Source of the DNA: Diprion similis
Taxonomy: Eukaryota; Arthropoda; Insecta; Hymenoptera; Diprionidae
Length of the DNA stretch: 64,000 nucleotides
Assembly: GCF_021155765.1 (NCBI RefSeq)
Contig: NC_060111.1
Coordinates: forward strand, 3,389,981-3,453,980
Direction of reading: 5' to 3'
In this document: in pieces, positions 28,101 to 39,354 of the stretch
Layout: each line of letters begins with the position of its first letter
Numbering within the stretch: the first letter of the stretch is position 1
The notes under the pieces: model-generated
The model's database searches: none
Told to the model about the DNA's origin: nothing
The model's input: only the letters and a program-made list of their open reading frames with translations
Program-made: the position numbers and the translations under genes

Positions 28101-30443
28101 CGAAAAACAACACTTTTTCACATTATTTTAAATAATAACTTGACACATGTGGAACGTAACTAATTGGAACCGAGTAAAAACCACTTTTTTATGGAGCTTT
28201 GCTGTGAGTTTAAGTTTCAAGCAAATCGAGAAAGCTTAGAAGTTCACTGACGTGTCCCCTTAAACACAAATGCGAAGAATAAAATGTGTAACAGCTGTGC
28301 TTTATAGACAACTTTTACAACTTTACACGTGATATTTAAAGCCTGAAATTTCTCACGTCGATAAGGGAATTCCAAGCTGATATAGGAAAGTAAAACGCAA
28401 GCAAAGAATTTCAGAGTGCGAATGTAAGGATATTACAAAGTCAAACGGAAATATCATGCACGTGTGATTCAACTATCCCAACACCGTTTCGCACGTCACA
28501 TTCGCATTTGGGAAACAAATTGGGTCAACTTGATATATCGGAATATCCGCGAACTGAGCACACAGCACGCAATGTTGCAGAAATATTGCAGCAAGGTGGC
28601 TTTGGAAGGTTTGAATCCTAGCGATCCTAGGTAAGTCAGGGGCTGCCGCTTTAATTTTTTTGAACAAAATTACGTTTCCAGTAACGCAGATTGAAATTTC
28701 CCACCCGAGAAGAGAAATTGATTTTGCAAAAATGGAGGATAAAGAAAATGGGTTTCAAATATCAAGTTTATCACAGGAATTAGACGCGAAATAATATCGC
28801 GACGAGTCTACGTAAAATTTATACAATCTGCAAAAACTTAAAAAATGTTCAGCTACAATTGTGCAGATTATATATTTACGGAAAATCAATATTGAGCCAG
28901 TAATGTGGTTAAACCTGTAAAAAAAAGATACCGGTTCTAATTTTTATATAAGTATCTAGACTATGCAATAATTTTTCGTTCAATATTCAATTAACACTAT
29001 ATCTGATGTTGACTTTCTGAATCAAGCAGATTAAAATAATTGTCCTACACAATCATTGAAATCTACACGATAAAATTTTCGCTAGACTTTTATCAGCATG
29101 TGCAGCATGTTTTTTTCGTCCTTGTTGTTCTTCTCGCAATCAGGATGCGAGCTTGCGGGAGGATCTGGATTATTATAATTTCGCGAAAACTTTTATCCTA
29201 GATTTCTACCAAAGACTAATAATACGTGTATAGTACGATATAAAAATGATACGAGACTTAAGTTATTATTAATGTTATAGTAATTATTGTAGAGATATAT
29301 ATATATAGATAGATAGAAGTTTATTCCGTCCATATCGATGTTGGACAAGTACACAGTGAAAAAGAAAATAATAATAATAATAGTAATAACAATACCAATA
29401 GTCATAATAAAATAATAATAACGAATTAAAAAACAGGTAAGAAAATAATACAAGTAGATTACAGTGAAAATTACAACGACGGGTTGACACAAGGGGTGAG
29501 ATGAGACAGAATTGAAAAACGAAAGACGAATAAATAAGGTAACATTAAGAGAGATACAAAAAAATGAAATGAAAATAAGAAAACTGGTTGTTGAATTAAC
29601 AATTCGATCAGTCCCGCAAAAATTCAGACTCAAAAAGGTGCTTTCGAAGTGCTACCTTGAAAGGTAGAGTAGAAAGTGGAAAAGAGAGAGAGAGAGAAGC
29701 GTTTATTCAAAATATCCTGGGACAATATTCCCCTCAAGAACAACACAAATGTATTTACGATATGGAGCTTTCGTTTCGCTTTGAAAACCGAAAAAACGGT
29801 GTTACAAAGTGAAAAAAAAAACCTCAAAAAAGACATGCTATCAGGATAACACTACAAACCTAGTTAACTAAAAGAGAAAAGCAAAAGTAAAAAAAGAGCT
29901 TTTTTACGATGTGGATCGTCAGTTGACCACGGAGAACACTAACCTGAACTCAACGCCGGGAAAGTAGGGGTCTCCATTCTTGTAGAAGGTGACGCGTCTC
30001 GCCCTCCAATATCCGAGGTTGTTGTACCTCGGCGGCGCCGGATCCTGTCGGCTCTTAGGCCTGTTCTCCGGCTGCTCCGGGGGCGGCATGCGAGGACTAG
30101 AAGGTCTGCTTTGCTGCCGCCAGTATCCACCCATGCCTCCGGGGGCATCCCCACCCCCACCCCCACCCCCGCCCCCGATCCCGACCCCGCCGCTCCCGAG
30201 GTTCACCCCCTCCTCGTCGCTGTCGCCGTCGCCCTCGTCGGTGTCGGCAGCGCCGCGTCCCGGCATCCCGGAGGCCATTGGAACCAACGGCTGGGGCGAG
30301 TCGTCGTTACGTGCTGCCCCCTGATCCTCCGACGGTACACCGCCGCCTCCCACACCCCCGGAAACCGCCCCCTGACCACCGCCCCCCTCCTCGTACTGAC
30401 CCAGCCGCGAACCAGCCCGCGAAACTGCCTGCGCTGCTATCAT
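2543..30443 (-). CDS. DCX-EMAP: Doublecortin-domain EMAP/EML microtubule-associated protein
   Basis: Microtubule-binding protein of the fly DCX-EMAP type, known there from mechanosensory cilia of chordotonal and campaniform neurons. I read 15 coding exons: 30443-29944, 26738-26561, 10721-10488, 9806-9690, 8514-8286, 7915-7620, 6841-6677, 6401-6306, 6183-6046, 5731-5471, 5291-5034, 4278-4116, 4000-3818, 3341-3246 and 2811-2543. They total 3183 nt, or 1060 aa plus stop, and every phase agrees. Residues 1-145 are a Gly/Pro-rich low-complexity head. DCX domain 1 ([15 protein letters not shown], then [10 protein letters not shown]) covers about 149-226, and DCX domain 2 ([28 protein letters not shown]) about 291-366. 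HELP ([11 protein letters not shown]...[11 protein letters not shown]) covers about 440-510, followed by WD40 blades to the end (for example [16 protein letters not shown] and [14 protein letters not shown]). The exon 14/15 join needs a GC-AG intron. The start is the only in-frame ATG seen in exon 1; noncoding 5' exons are likely but not located. Confidence 0.93.
3242..3246 (-). other. GC-AG splice donor of DCX-EMAP exon 14
   Basis: Read on the minus strand, the exon ends TCTG and the intron begins GCAAGTA. A GC donor here joined to the TAG acceptor before 2811 keeps frame and gives [13 protein letters not shown], which runs into the terminal WD40 blade. The only GT nearby, four bases downstream, ends the exon in another phase. 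It would swap the last blade for an unrelated arginine-rich frame. Confidence 0.7.
6931..7542. mobile_element. 612-bp TA-flanked foldback MITE in DCX-EMAP intron 6
   Basis: The left end reads GGGTGGCGCAAAAAACCG and the right end, inverted, GGGTGGTGCATAAAACCG. The inverted arms extend inward about 160 bp each and include a near-perfect shared block (GTGTGACAAAATGTTAG, then TTTTAAGAGCCCACTCC). TA dinucleotides sit at both edges (6929-6930 and 7543-7544), as expected for a Tc1/mariner-type target duplication, although the insertion is in an AT-dinucleotide run. No transposase frame is present, so it is nonautonomous. It lies wholly between exons 6 and 7. Confidence 0.82.
10936..11211 (-). other. 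Candidate alternative terminal exon (Ser-rich frame)
   Basis: A minus-strand open frame in a GC-rich block about 215 bp upstream (in gene direction) of DCX-EMAP exon 3. It reads through serine clusters ([37 protein letters not shown]), an acidic [13 protein letters not shown] stretch and a TAA stop. It opens with GTG rather than ATG, so if coding it would be reached by splicing. A splice from exon 2 (phase 0) would give a protein with only DCX domain 1. No convincing acceptor was pinned down. It could equally be an enhancer. Confidence 0.25.
13265..13480 (+). repeat. Dispersed repeat family A, copy 1
   Basis: Shares an extended pattern with the copy at about 42090-42330 in the same orientation: an AAACCGTTT block, ATATTTCAAGTCGAT, an ATTCTCA segment, then TTTTTTATCACCTAATT and GGAATT. 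Identity is moderate, which suggests an old copy of an unclassified element. Confidence 0.55.
17215..17570 (+). repeat. Dispersed repeat family B, copy 1
   Basis: Contains roughly 100-bp internal units that each pass from a 'gac/cagattc...' segment to AATTTTCATCAAAATCC. An inverted relative lies at about 42345-42690, sharing for example ATTTTGATGAAAATTGAT in reverse orientation and the AATTTAAATTTTGCAAA segment. No coding sequence is seen. The class is unknown. Confidence 0.55.
20103..20636. mobile_element. Foldback MITE-like element, about 530 bp
   Basis: The left arm (TTGAAGTTCCGAATTTAAAA, then AGTTCGGAAAGCG) matches the inverted right arm (TTGAAATTCCGAATTTGGAAA, then AGTTCCGAAAGCG). Weaker pairing continues inward over about 100 bp of TTCGAAA/TTCCGAA-rich sequence. 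There is no open reading frame of note. The ends are approximate and no target duplication could be fixed. Confidence 0.6.
21166..21424 (+). mobile_element. MITE family C copy 1, GCAAAACG termini
   Basis: Begins GGGGCGGGCAAAACGAGGTA and ends TACCACGTTTTGCTCCCCC, so the two ends are inverted repeats abutting G and C runs. Sequence between them (TACATCTGAAAAT-like core, ATTTTTATTTTCTTTG, TCCTCGA(G/A)AACTAAGT, TTTCCTTAAGTA) is shared with the copy at 39088-39354 in the same orientation. Two separated copies with matching ends argue for a real mobile family. Confidence 0.72.
24877..25114. mobile_element. 238-bp MITE with GGATGGTCC termini and TAA flanks
   Basis: The left end is GGATGGTCCTTAA and the right end is its inverted copy TTAAGGACCATCC. 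Each end is flanked by TAA (24874-24876 and 25115-25117), suggesting a PIF/Harbinger-like 3-bp duplication; a TA duplication is also possible. The centre is a strong stem (GCTCTCTACA...TATAGAGAGC around CCTTAAG), so the whole element folds back. No transposase is present. Confidence 0.78.
25178..25459 (+). other. Small arginine-rich open frame of doubtful status
   Basis: A 93-codon ATG-initiated frame between a MITE and the 115-bp array. It is basic and amphipathic in its middle ([20 protein letters not shown]), and its C-terminal end runs into the first array unit. No family is recognised. The position inside a DCX-EMAP intron and its overlap with tandem repeat make chance a serious possibility. 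Confidence 0.2.
25417..26336 (+). repeat. 115-bp tandem repeat array, eight units
   Basis: The landmark CACCAAGTCTAC (one unit reads CACCAAGCCTAC) recurs at 25417, 25532, 25647, 25762, 25877, 25992, 26107 and 26222, exactly 115 bp apart. Every unit but the last holds the 14-bp palindrome AAAGCTCGAGCTTT and a nearby TTCGAGCTTT half-copy. Units five to seven share the variant CCATAGACTAAGCGTCGAGG, while the others have CCTAGGCCAAGCG-like sequence, which indicates block duplication. The array starts about 225 bp after the DCX-EMAP exon 2 donor. It has no unique spacers, so it is not a CRISPR. Confidence 0.95.
26739..29943 (-). other. 3.2-kb intron 1 of DCX-EMAP
   Basis: Splits DCX domain 1 after PYFPGVEF. 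The donor is AG|GTTAGT and the acceptor CTTTTTCCAG. Apart from the TTAA-flanked foldback element, and a short stretch at about 27150-27240 with the GCGTCCGCCATATTGGATCC wording common in old insect repeats, it holds AT-rich unique sequence. Open frames here are short and look random. Confidence 0.85.
27817..28259. mobile_element. 443-bp foldback element with TTAA flanks
   Basis: Edges are TTAA-GGGGACGCGTTC and GACGTGTCCCC-TTAA. The arms pair for about 190 bp each, including GATTTGCTTGAAACTT and TTATTATTTAAAATAATGT followed by TTTTTCGAAAAG in inverted copy. TTAA at both edges is the piggyBac-type target, though the palindromic context leaves TA possible. It is nonautonomous and lies in DCX-EMAP intron 1. 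Confidence 0.8.
30149..30177 (-). other. G-quadruplex-type tract in DCX-EMAP exon 1 coding strand
   Basis: Read on the gene strand, five runs of four or five guanines are separated by single bases. They encode part of the poly-glycine stretch in the low-complexity head. The run pattern meets the usual four-tract rule for a G-quadruplex in the mRNA, about 290 nt after the start codon. Confidence 0.7.
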
Positions 30444-30599
30444 GTCTTCTTCTCACCTCACCACCTGCCGGGTGAAAGACACTTGTCAAAATACATGCTT
30501 CGAGAAACAGAGTGTCAACAGGTTTGATGACATTTTTGGAATTATTTAAACACTTTTTGGTGGATCAATAAACGGTGGGAAAAAGGAAAGATTATTGAT

Positions 30600-30930
30600 T
30601 AAACGTTGATGTGATGATTTGAATTGTAGAATTGTAAAATTGCAGTTGCAAGATAAATTTTTATTCGTCATATTCGTTATTGAATGGTAAAATTGCAAAA
30701 TTACAATTGCAAAAAAAAATATATATATATTCATTTGTCATATTCGTTGTTGAATAGTAATTCGAATGGTCGTAATTTGAATGATAAAAGTGAAAATTGC
30801 AGGTGCAAAATAAATGTTTATTAATCATATTCCTTATTGAATGATCGTAATTTGAATGGTAAAATTGCACAATTGCAATCGCAAAAAAAAAAAAAAAATA
30901 CTGATTCATCATATTCGTTAATTAACAGAA
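30600..30930. repeat. Imperfect tandem repeat upstream of DCX-EMAP start
   Basis: Four or so diverged units carry TCATATTCGTTATTGAATGG, AAAATTGCA and ACAATTGCAA(A)n phrases, with a spacing of roughly 75-110 bp. They lie 160-490 bp upstream of the start codon in gene direction, in probable 5' UTR or promoter DNA. Confidence 0.6.
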
Positions 30931-31956
30931 ATCTAACGAATAACATGAAAGTAAAGTGGATCTGCTGGGACGTTATGTTAGATTAAATTTTTCTAACGAT
31001 AGATTTATTTTGTCGTATTTTTTTTTTTTTTTTTTGCAGTATTTTTACTTATAAATAGAGAAGCAATTTAGCTTCGCGCTTTAATTTCAACGAATCTTTA
31101 TGTTTTCGAACAGTTGGAATCCGAGAAACAGGTTTTTAGAAAAATGTCGGTCTATCAGTTTGTCCGACAAACTTCCGCGACGTGATATCGGAAACGGCTG
31201 GATGAAAAAATTTGAAACTTGAAGGATTTCATCGGCATTTCGGCTTAATTTGAACTTCGGAAAAATCGGCATGTCCGGCTTAATTTGAACTTCCGGTTAT
31301 ACCGGAAATAAATCAAGTTTCAATTTTTTCCCGACAAAAATATACTTTTTCTATATAAATCAAAAACCAGTTTTCAAAAATCGACTTGTACTTGAAATTG
31401 GTCACTTTTGAATTTTAAGGTATCCAATTTTCTTCCTATATAATGATAAGTTTCTTAAAAACCGTTCGTCAGCTTCAAACCGAGAGGTTTTATCGAGTCA
31501 AAGCGACGTCCAATCAATGAATACAGCGAAATCAAAAAAAAAAAAAAAAAAAAAGAAGAAGAATAAAGTGATAGAAAAAAACATAACACACGTGTTCGAA
31601 AAAATCTCAGTTATTAAATTGTCAATTTACTGAAATCGGACAAACTATTACGCGAATTTAAATTAAGATAGAATTTTCGATAATAGTTGCGGGTTATCTG
31701 AACTATGTTTCAATCAAAATATACGATTTCTAACTAATTTCACTCAAACTTTTCCGTTTCGTGATTTTTTCCATTCGACTTTTCAGAACACCTAACTAGA
31801 CAATTATCTTTTCACACGTTGCGTGTTTTATATCGCAACAATTTTTATCAAAGTTTTCCTTACATCGAAAATTCGTACGAAAGTGTACGTGGGAGAAACA
31901 GGAAAAACGGTTTCCTTGATATTATGCAAAGTCGAATCTAACGATCGTCGAAAATT

Positions 31957-31997
<41 letters not shown>

Positions 31998-34900
31998 CTA
32001 TATATATACTCGTACTACTTATCAAGCTGCTGGAATAATTCCACGTGGTTTTGGCGCGTGTAGTCAAATTCTCAAATCCCAAGACGTATGTACATACTAG
32101 ACAAGAGGAATGTAATTCGGAATCGATCGGTTCGATGTTGTAGAACTTTACGATATATTTTCTATGCGACGTGGTTTACAACTGCGGCTTACACTGCGGC
32201 TGACTCGATTTATTATCATTCGGTGTGTACGTTCGAGCTGAACGATCCTCTCCGCGATAAACATTCACCCCGTAATCCAGAGGATTGTGAATGAGGAAAA
32301 TCTGACGAGAAAATTGACTAGCAGAAAAGTAAGGAAACAAAAAGTCGCATAAATTCCAAAAATACGTCTTCGAATCATCGATTTAACTCCACGATTTTCT
32401 AACATTTCCTCAAAATTCAATTATGCTAATCACACACCGGCTGACCAAACTCGGATTTCCGCTACTGCGGAAAAAAATCCTTTAAAATAAATAAATAAAT
32501 ATATATAAGAATACCAAATATTAAATCTTCACCAATTACTCACCGATACTAAATATCGTCCTTGTTTCAAAAAAAAAAAAAAAAAAAAATCTCGCACAGG
32601 AAGATTCTTCTCGTCTCGAAGCACTGCAATTTCGAGACAAAAAATAAAAAAACGATACCGCGTCTCTCAGGGATTAAGTAGAATATAAATACTGAGAGTA
32701 TAAGAGAAAGAGAGTGAAAGAAAAAAAAACGTAACGATAAAATGTAACAAAAAAAAAAAAAAAAAAAAAAAAACACTGACGCGATTGAAAATTCTTTTCA
32801 AAAATATTATTTGACACACCGTACCGGTTTCTTCATTTCAATAAAAAATTACTATTGTTACTATTATTATTATTATTATTATTATTATTACAACGTTATA
32901 GTTTATACGAAGACGTTTTGCATATTCATGCGAATCGCGTCCTTCGCCGATGGCGTCTCGACGTCGAGTGTCGTTCCGTCGACTTCAACCCTCGGCGACG
33001 TGTCAGTGAACCGATATGTGTGCCTGAAACCTCCCTCCCCCCCACTCTGACTCCCTCTCTCTCCCTCTCTCTCTCTCTTTCTCTCCTTCTTTCTCTCTCT
33101 TTCTCCCAAACTTGTTGCTCGAGCTGTTATCGACGCAAGCTCCCTACGATACACCGATACGATTGGTCAAAACTTCTCGCGCGTAGATCCGATTGGATCG
33201 ACTCCGAATGCGGACAACCCCCACCCCTCTCATTGGGTGATTTCCGGACTCGGCATGGCTGACGAAAAGCCTCGGTGTCGTCGCTGCTTTTTTGAAATCA
33301 CGTCACTTTCTCTCTCAACCCCCCCCCCCCCCCCCCCCCCCGCCCCCACCACTCAAGTTTAAACGACAAGTCAAAGTTTGACTCGTTAGTTTTATTTTTC
33401 AAATTTTATTTGTTGTTTTTCAGGCATTTCGAGCTACTTAAATCGTGAGTAATTCGAACGAATTTCACCGGCTTTCAGCGATTTCACGTCGATTTTACGT
33501 GACTCGTGCTGAGAGATAGTTTTGTACAAATTGCTTGGCGATTTCGAGAAGTGAACGATATGGCTTCCTCGAAAATTAACATTCACTTGGTTTCGAGTCG
33601 TTGTTTAACGGTTGAAGTGAATCGAAGTAACTTTTGGGTGACTGAAGTATTCGGAGAAATAAAGAAGAGCCAATCGATGTAACTAAAATCTCTGCGAATC
33701 ATCGTGACTCGTAGAATCGTTGAAATCATCCTGAAAATCGTGGAAATCAATCCGCGTCTGACGGTGAATGAAAAATTATTTTAATTTTTGTTGACTTTCC
33801 AAAGACAATTTCTGTCTTCTTTAAGTATTTTCGTTGATTTCCAATTCATGGATTAATTTCCACCGATTTCCCATAACGTTCTTGAATATTTTTTCATTCC
33901 GATTTATCGCGATTTCTGATTTCAATGAATTACAGTTACCTACAGCGATTAAATCACAGTTATAACCACAATATATATGTATAATTTGTGTCTTTTCTCT
34001 GCTGGACAGAGAAATCGCATCGAATTTCTTTAACGATCCGCCCCATCGTCACGCGTTTTCCAGAAGGTTATACCTACGTCGTAAATCACATTCTCTGTAC
34101 TTAAAGCTGCAGCGTATTTGACAGGCGACACGATTTTCCTTCGAAGTGATTTTATAGAAAATAATATTGGCAAACGAGAGTATAAAAATTTACGGAAAAG
34201 TCTTTATCCCATATTTTCGAGCATTTTTGTCAATTTTTATTTTTTACTTTATATTTTCCTGTATACTGATTTTATATGTTATTTGTTCATCGGTATTTTC
34301 TTTTTATACTTAATTATGGTTACATGAATTATCATCATACGATGAAATAATTTATTTTCATTTATTTATTACAATTACTTGTTATCGTTCTCGCAGTTGA
34401 TATACCGTGCAAAATTTTCTTCGATTATGAATCGCTATTTGTTTCCTGCTTGTCATTATTATTATAAATCCGTTACCACCAATGATCCACAATAAAAATC
34501 CGTAACACTCGGTTGTTAAAATTAAAAAAAAAAAAAAAAAAATGTAATGTCTTTACATACTTTCTTTCTCGTTCAACAATCGTTTATTTTTCACTAAACT
34601 TCATTTTCAGTCGATACAAAAAAGTCGAGCTTATATTCTAAAACATCGATACAGTAAGGGACGACGATTGGATAATCTGATTGCAATAAACAAAAATCAA
34701 GCATCTCCGCGGTGAAATTTAAACACCTTAAACGTTTAACGCCATAAGTGTATAACTACTATTCATAGTTTTTCGCTATCGGAAGACAAAAAAAAAAAGA
34801 AAAAAAAACAACAACAACAAGAACAAGCACAACAAGGTACTTGTTTCGATATTACGTATACTAAAATTGAAAAAAAAAACAAACAAAAACAATTTTCTTA

Positions 34901-35580
34901 TATAAGACCATTATAATTATGGTTTTTATGTACATACATGTATGATGTATAATGTATACTGTAATGTGTATGCGTGCGTGAAGCGAAGTAAATATTCTTG
35001 AAAGTTCGCGTGTACGGAGGGCGACACGGCCGTTTTTTCTTCCCGGTTGCAGAGCTTTTACCTGCCAGCCGAACGACGGCTGACCAATCTCAGGCCGAAC
35101 TACTTAAACTCACCGAGTGGAAACGGGCCACCCTGGCAGCCGGCCTCTGGGTGTCAGGCTGAATTATACATACATATATCTATATATATATATATATATA
35201 TATGTACGTAGAAAGTATGAAAGCAGCACCGGCATAGCATGAGAGGTAGGCGTGATTCGGTGAAAATGCACACTGAGTCGGTGTATTATATAAAATTGTG
35301 TGTAAACATCCATTGTTTGCAGATTTCCATCGCAGCCATGTTTATTCTATAATTCCTTCCGCATAGCGTACAAGAAGAATTTTTTTTTTTTATTTTTGAA
35401 AGAATAAAAAAAAAAAAACAATAATAATTTTTGCCGTGAATTTTGAGCGACTCCAAACGATTTTTTTTTTTTTTTATAACCGTGTGGCGGTTTTTTTCTT
35501 TCCGTCCTTCCCTTTTTCCTTTTTCTTTTCCTTTTTTTTTTTTTTTTGTTTTTGTTTTCTTCGAGGGTGACTTGTGAGTA

Positions 35581-35617
<37 letters not shown>

Positions 35618-35694
35618 CTACACGTGACTGAAAATTATCGAACGTTTAAGCACCGCTAATTTGACGCTTTGAAGCTTTCTCGGCTAGATTTTTT

Positions 35695-35742
<48 letters not shown>

Positions 35743-36284
35743 CGAGCGAGCGAGAGAACGAACGGAATGGTGAGAAAAAACAATTCGGAAAGGGGGGAGA
35801 GAAAAGAAGGGGTTGTTTTCTTGTTGGCGAAACGGGGATGCGAAACGGATAGAGAACGGTGGCGTGATTTCGGAACGTTTTCGACAACTTTCTCGACTGG
35901 CAGCCGCCGGGCTGTTTCAACGCAACGCTGCAAGAGCTCTAAATAGGTAAAAGGAAACTAAACTCGCGGGGCGTTTAAACGGCGTACATATCTGATTGTC
36001 GGAGATTTCGACCTCGTTTTATCCCTTAACGAAACGAACTTTCAGCTTTTAGGGTTTATTATTACTCCGTGTATTGTCAAGGTAAGGCTGCGGGTATAAT
36101 TTCGAACTTACGTTATAAACCTTTATTGGCCTTTCGAGTTCTAAAAGTAAGGGTTAGACTTTTTCTATGACCATATTTTTACGATTCCCATCCCGAAGCT
36201 GAGCTTTCCTTTTTTTTTTTTTTTTTTGTTGCGATCGTTCTCACTTTGTCAATCCAGATTTTATACTATAATTATTAATTGAGA

Positions 36285-37078
36285 TGCCCAATTTTTATAC
36301 GATTCTTCTCACTTTGAAAAGCGCTAGTTTCTTTTTTTTTTTTTTTTTTCAAGATTGTTTCGACTTGGTTTTGAATTTTCTACAATTAAATTAAAAACGT
36401 CTTATTTATCGACGCGATTGGTAGATCTGAAAAAAATTCTCAAAAAACATGCGTCGGATGCAAAAAAATTTTTAAGCTTGAAACTGGAGTGGGCAGGTTT
36501 TTTTTTCTTATTGTTTACAAGCTTTTTCTGGTAAAGAAACGTTAAAAAATTTACAAGCCGGAGTCGATTTACTATATATCATTGCTGAAACATTTTCATA
36601 AGTAATACCGGATTTTTGAAAGTTTTTTTTAAAGTGTTTTCGGAACCATTTTACGATTTGTAATTTTTTTTTTTTTCATCGACAAAATGATGAGGAATAA
36701 AAATTTCTTGCGAAAAATCTGAAAAAAGTTCTCAACAATCTGGTGTGAAATATGAAATTATTTCAGCAACTATCCGTGGTAAAACGACACCTGCTTCTAA
36801 TTTTTTTGAAGTTTTTTTTTTGTTGGGAAAAGCTTGAAAACAGTAAGAAGAAAAAATCCGCCAACCTCGGTTCTAGGCTTGAAAAATTTTTATATCTGAC
36901 AGATGATTCTACAGAATTTTTTCAGATTTTTAAATTGCGTCGATCAATAATATGACTTTGAAAAATTGTATAAAATTCGAACCGTGTCGAAGAAATCTAA
37001 AATACAAAAATAAAAAAAAATAAAATATATTAGTGCTTTTCAAAGTGAGAACAATCATGTACAAAATTCCGGGCCAAA
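36285..37078. repeat. 790-bp degenerate foldback (long inverted repeat)
   Basis: The left arm, about 36285-36545, pairs with the right arm, about 36800-37078, in inverted orientation. Landmarks shared by both arms are TCTCACTTTGAAAAGC, an ATCGACGC core after TTATT, TCTGAAAAAA(A)TTCT and CAAGCTTTT. Divergence is about a quarter by eye. No flanking duplication or coding sequence was found. Confidence 0.6.
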
Positions 37079-38080
37079 TCCAAGAGGTCAAGGAGTGTCC
37101 ATAGGTTGAAGTGAGCTGGACTGCCTCGTACATATATAGCATATAAAAAAAAAATTGTAACAACGTGATTGACGTATCTCAAAACGCATCGGAATTATAG
37201 CGTTGCGGAAAAAAACGCAAAACATTAGAGAGACTGCTAATATTATATGAATATCTATGAATATATCTATATAGACATTACATATGTACACACATATGTT
37301 GCATGTTATTGCAAAGTCAAACGCGAATAACGAGCGTTGCGAAAAAAGAAGCTTAAATGAGCTGGCGAGAAGCCGTTAAACCTAAAATTTTGTTAAAATT
37401 ACAATTTATATGACAGGTAAAGTTGACGTTTAATTTATCGTATACCTTAGACCTACAAAAAACGGAAAAACAAAAACAAAAAAAAAAACCTAACAAGTCA
37501 CTTTGTTTCCGCGGTCTAACTACGTCGAGACGTTCGTCCTAGCAATGACGGAATTAATTATATCCTCCATTTCGAATATACATACATATATATTAGGGTG
37601 TAAACCGTTCAAAGACGTATTTTTCATGAATTCGAAAAATTTTCGAACACCAAAATCAAGTTTTTGTTTTCCGTCAAAAGTTCTCTACACGACTTTGTAG
37701 GACGAAATTTGGAAAGTTTATAATTCACTCGTGATCATTTTTAATTCTGAATTGTTTTTATTAAATATATTTGTTCGTCACTTCGGTCTCAGAGTGACTA
37801 ATTCGAGTCGCCCCGAAGTAGTGTGGCCGGGGAAAATGTCACACCCCCGGCAAACTTTTCGTCACGCGCGTTCCACTTTCGATATACTGACCATTATTAC
37901 AACCGAGTTTTACTCCTTCTTTCTCCCACTCTAATATATAATATAAACCAAGATTTATTATATCAGTAATAAGCCGCGCTTTACGTATCCTCCGGACAAA
38001 TCACCGTTGATGATGAAAAAAAAGAGAGGAAAATAAATAAATAAACAAATGCACAAATGTTCGAAAATTTACAATGAAAC

Positions 38081-38122
38081 AAAAAAAAAAAAAAAAAAAA
38101 AAAAAAACCACGCCGAATTGCG

Positions 38123-38174
<52 letters not shown>
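38081..38174. repeat. A27 / T51 facing homopolymers
   Basis: A run of 27 A (38081-38107), 16 unique bases, then 51 T (38124-38174). The two tracts can form a cruciform. Such a head-to-head pair could come from two oppositely oriented poly(A)-tailed insertions or from an assembly error. Confidence 0.8.
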
Positions 38175-38176
<2 letters not shown>

Positions 38177-39087
38177 CATACCTAATTTGACTTTAAGAAA
38201 AATTTTGCAAGAAATGGAGAAAAGAAAGAGAAATTTTTTTTTTTTCAACACGTGAAAACAAAAACTTGATAAAAATCAAATCGTACACGTGTTTTGGTGA
38301 GTAAATTTTCGTAACGTATAATATAATCGGTTTGACTTGATTTTATGATATCGGGGTGAAAAAATTTTATTTCGAGTGGTAAAATTTTTGGTAAATAATA
38401 AAGAGAAAAAACGAAACAAAAAAAAAAGGAAAACAAATAATAATGGCGATATAATTGTGGTTCTCACCTTGTTATACTTTGGAATAATGACGAGCCAGTG
38501 TATAAATTCTGGTTTTAGGGATACGATATTTTTATTCACAATCGTTATATACTTACAATATCCACGTACAAAGAGAGAAAAATAAAATGTGCTCGCAACC
38601 GTGAGGATAAAAATCGTCTCGATATAACTGGGAAAGTTGTTCCGCGTTATAAAAAATAAGAAAAACACTAAGAAACAAGAAAGAAAATAAGGAAAGAAAA
38701 GAAAAGAAAAGAATGAAAGGAAGAAAAACAAGGAACGCCCCGTAGTCATTCGGACAATTACACCCCCGTGATCCGAAGTGCATGTCCCAGGGTCATAAAT
38801 ACTTTTTTTTCATGAAATATAAAGAAGAAGAAGAAGAAGAAAAAAAAAGCGTATATATTTATCTCAGATTTTTAACCGAGATTCAAGGTATTATTAAGCA
38901 ACCAACGACGCCCGTCGACCCACTTGGCGAAAAAATATACTCTGCACCTATGATACACCTCCTGCCATGTTAATCTTGAGAAAAAGAAAAAAGGAAATGA
39001 AACTAAATGGAAAGAGTTGGATAAAGTACGCAGCTTAACGAGACGCAACAACCTGCTGGCAAGGAAATTTAACGAAAATCAAATTAT

Positions 39088-39354
39088 AGCAGGGGAGGGA
39101 CGAGCAAAACAGGGGGGAGGGGGGCAAAAATGGGATGCCCTTCAAATTTTATGTAAAAAATGACTTCTATAAACATTCTTGAGCGTTATTATGAATTTTG
39201 GATTTTGAAAAAGAAAAGTTTTCTTACATCTGAAAATTATTTTTATTTTCTTTGATTACAATTGAGAAAAAAAAAAGATTTAGCATATTTAAGTCCTCGA
39301 AAACTAAGTGTTTCCTTAAGTATCCCGTTTTGCCCCCCCCCCCCCTCCCCCCCG
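39088..39354 (+). mobile_element. MITE family C copy 2, GCAAAACG termini
   Basis: Left end GGGACGAGCAAAACAGGGGGG and right end CCCGTTTTGCCCCCC, with the same core as the copy at 21166-21424. Both copies abut G and C homopolymers at their ends. Confidence 0.7.

Noticed and set aside
30111..30527. Plus-strand open frame of 138 codons over DCX-EMAP exon 1
   Set aside because: It is a proline-rich antisense shadow of the glycine-rich coding exon.
38276..38749. 157-codon minus-strand open frame rich in Phe and Leu
   Set aside because: It is produced by reading T-rich low-complexity DNA; no motif or splice context supports it.
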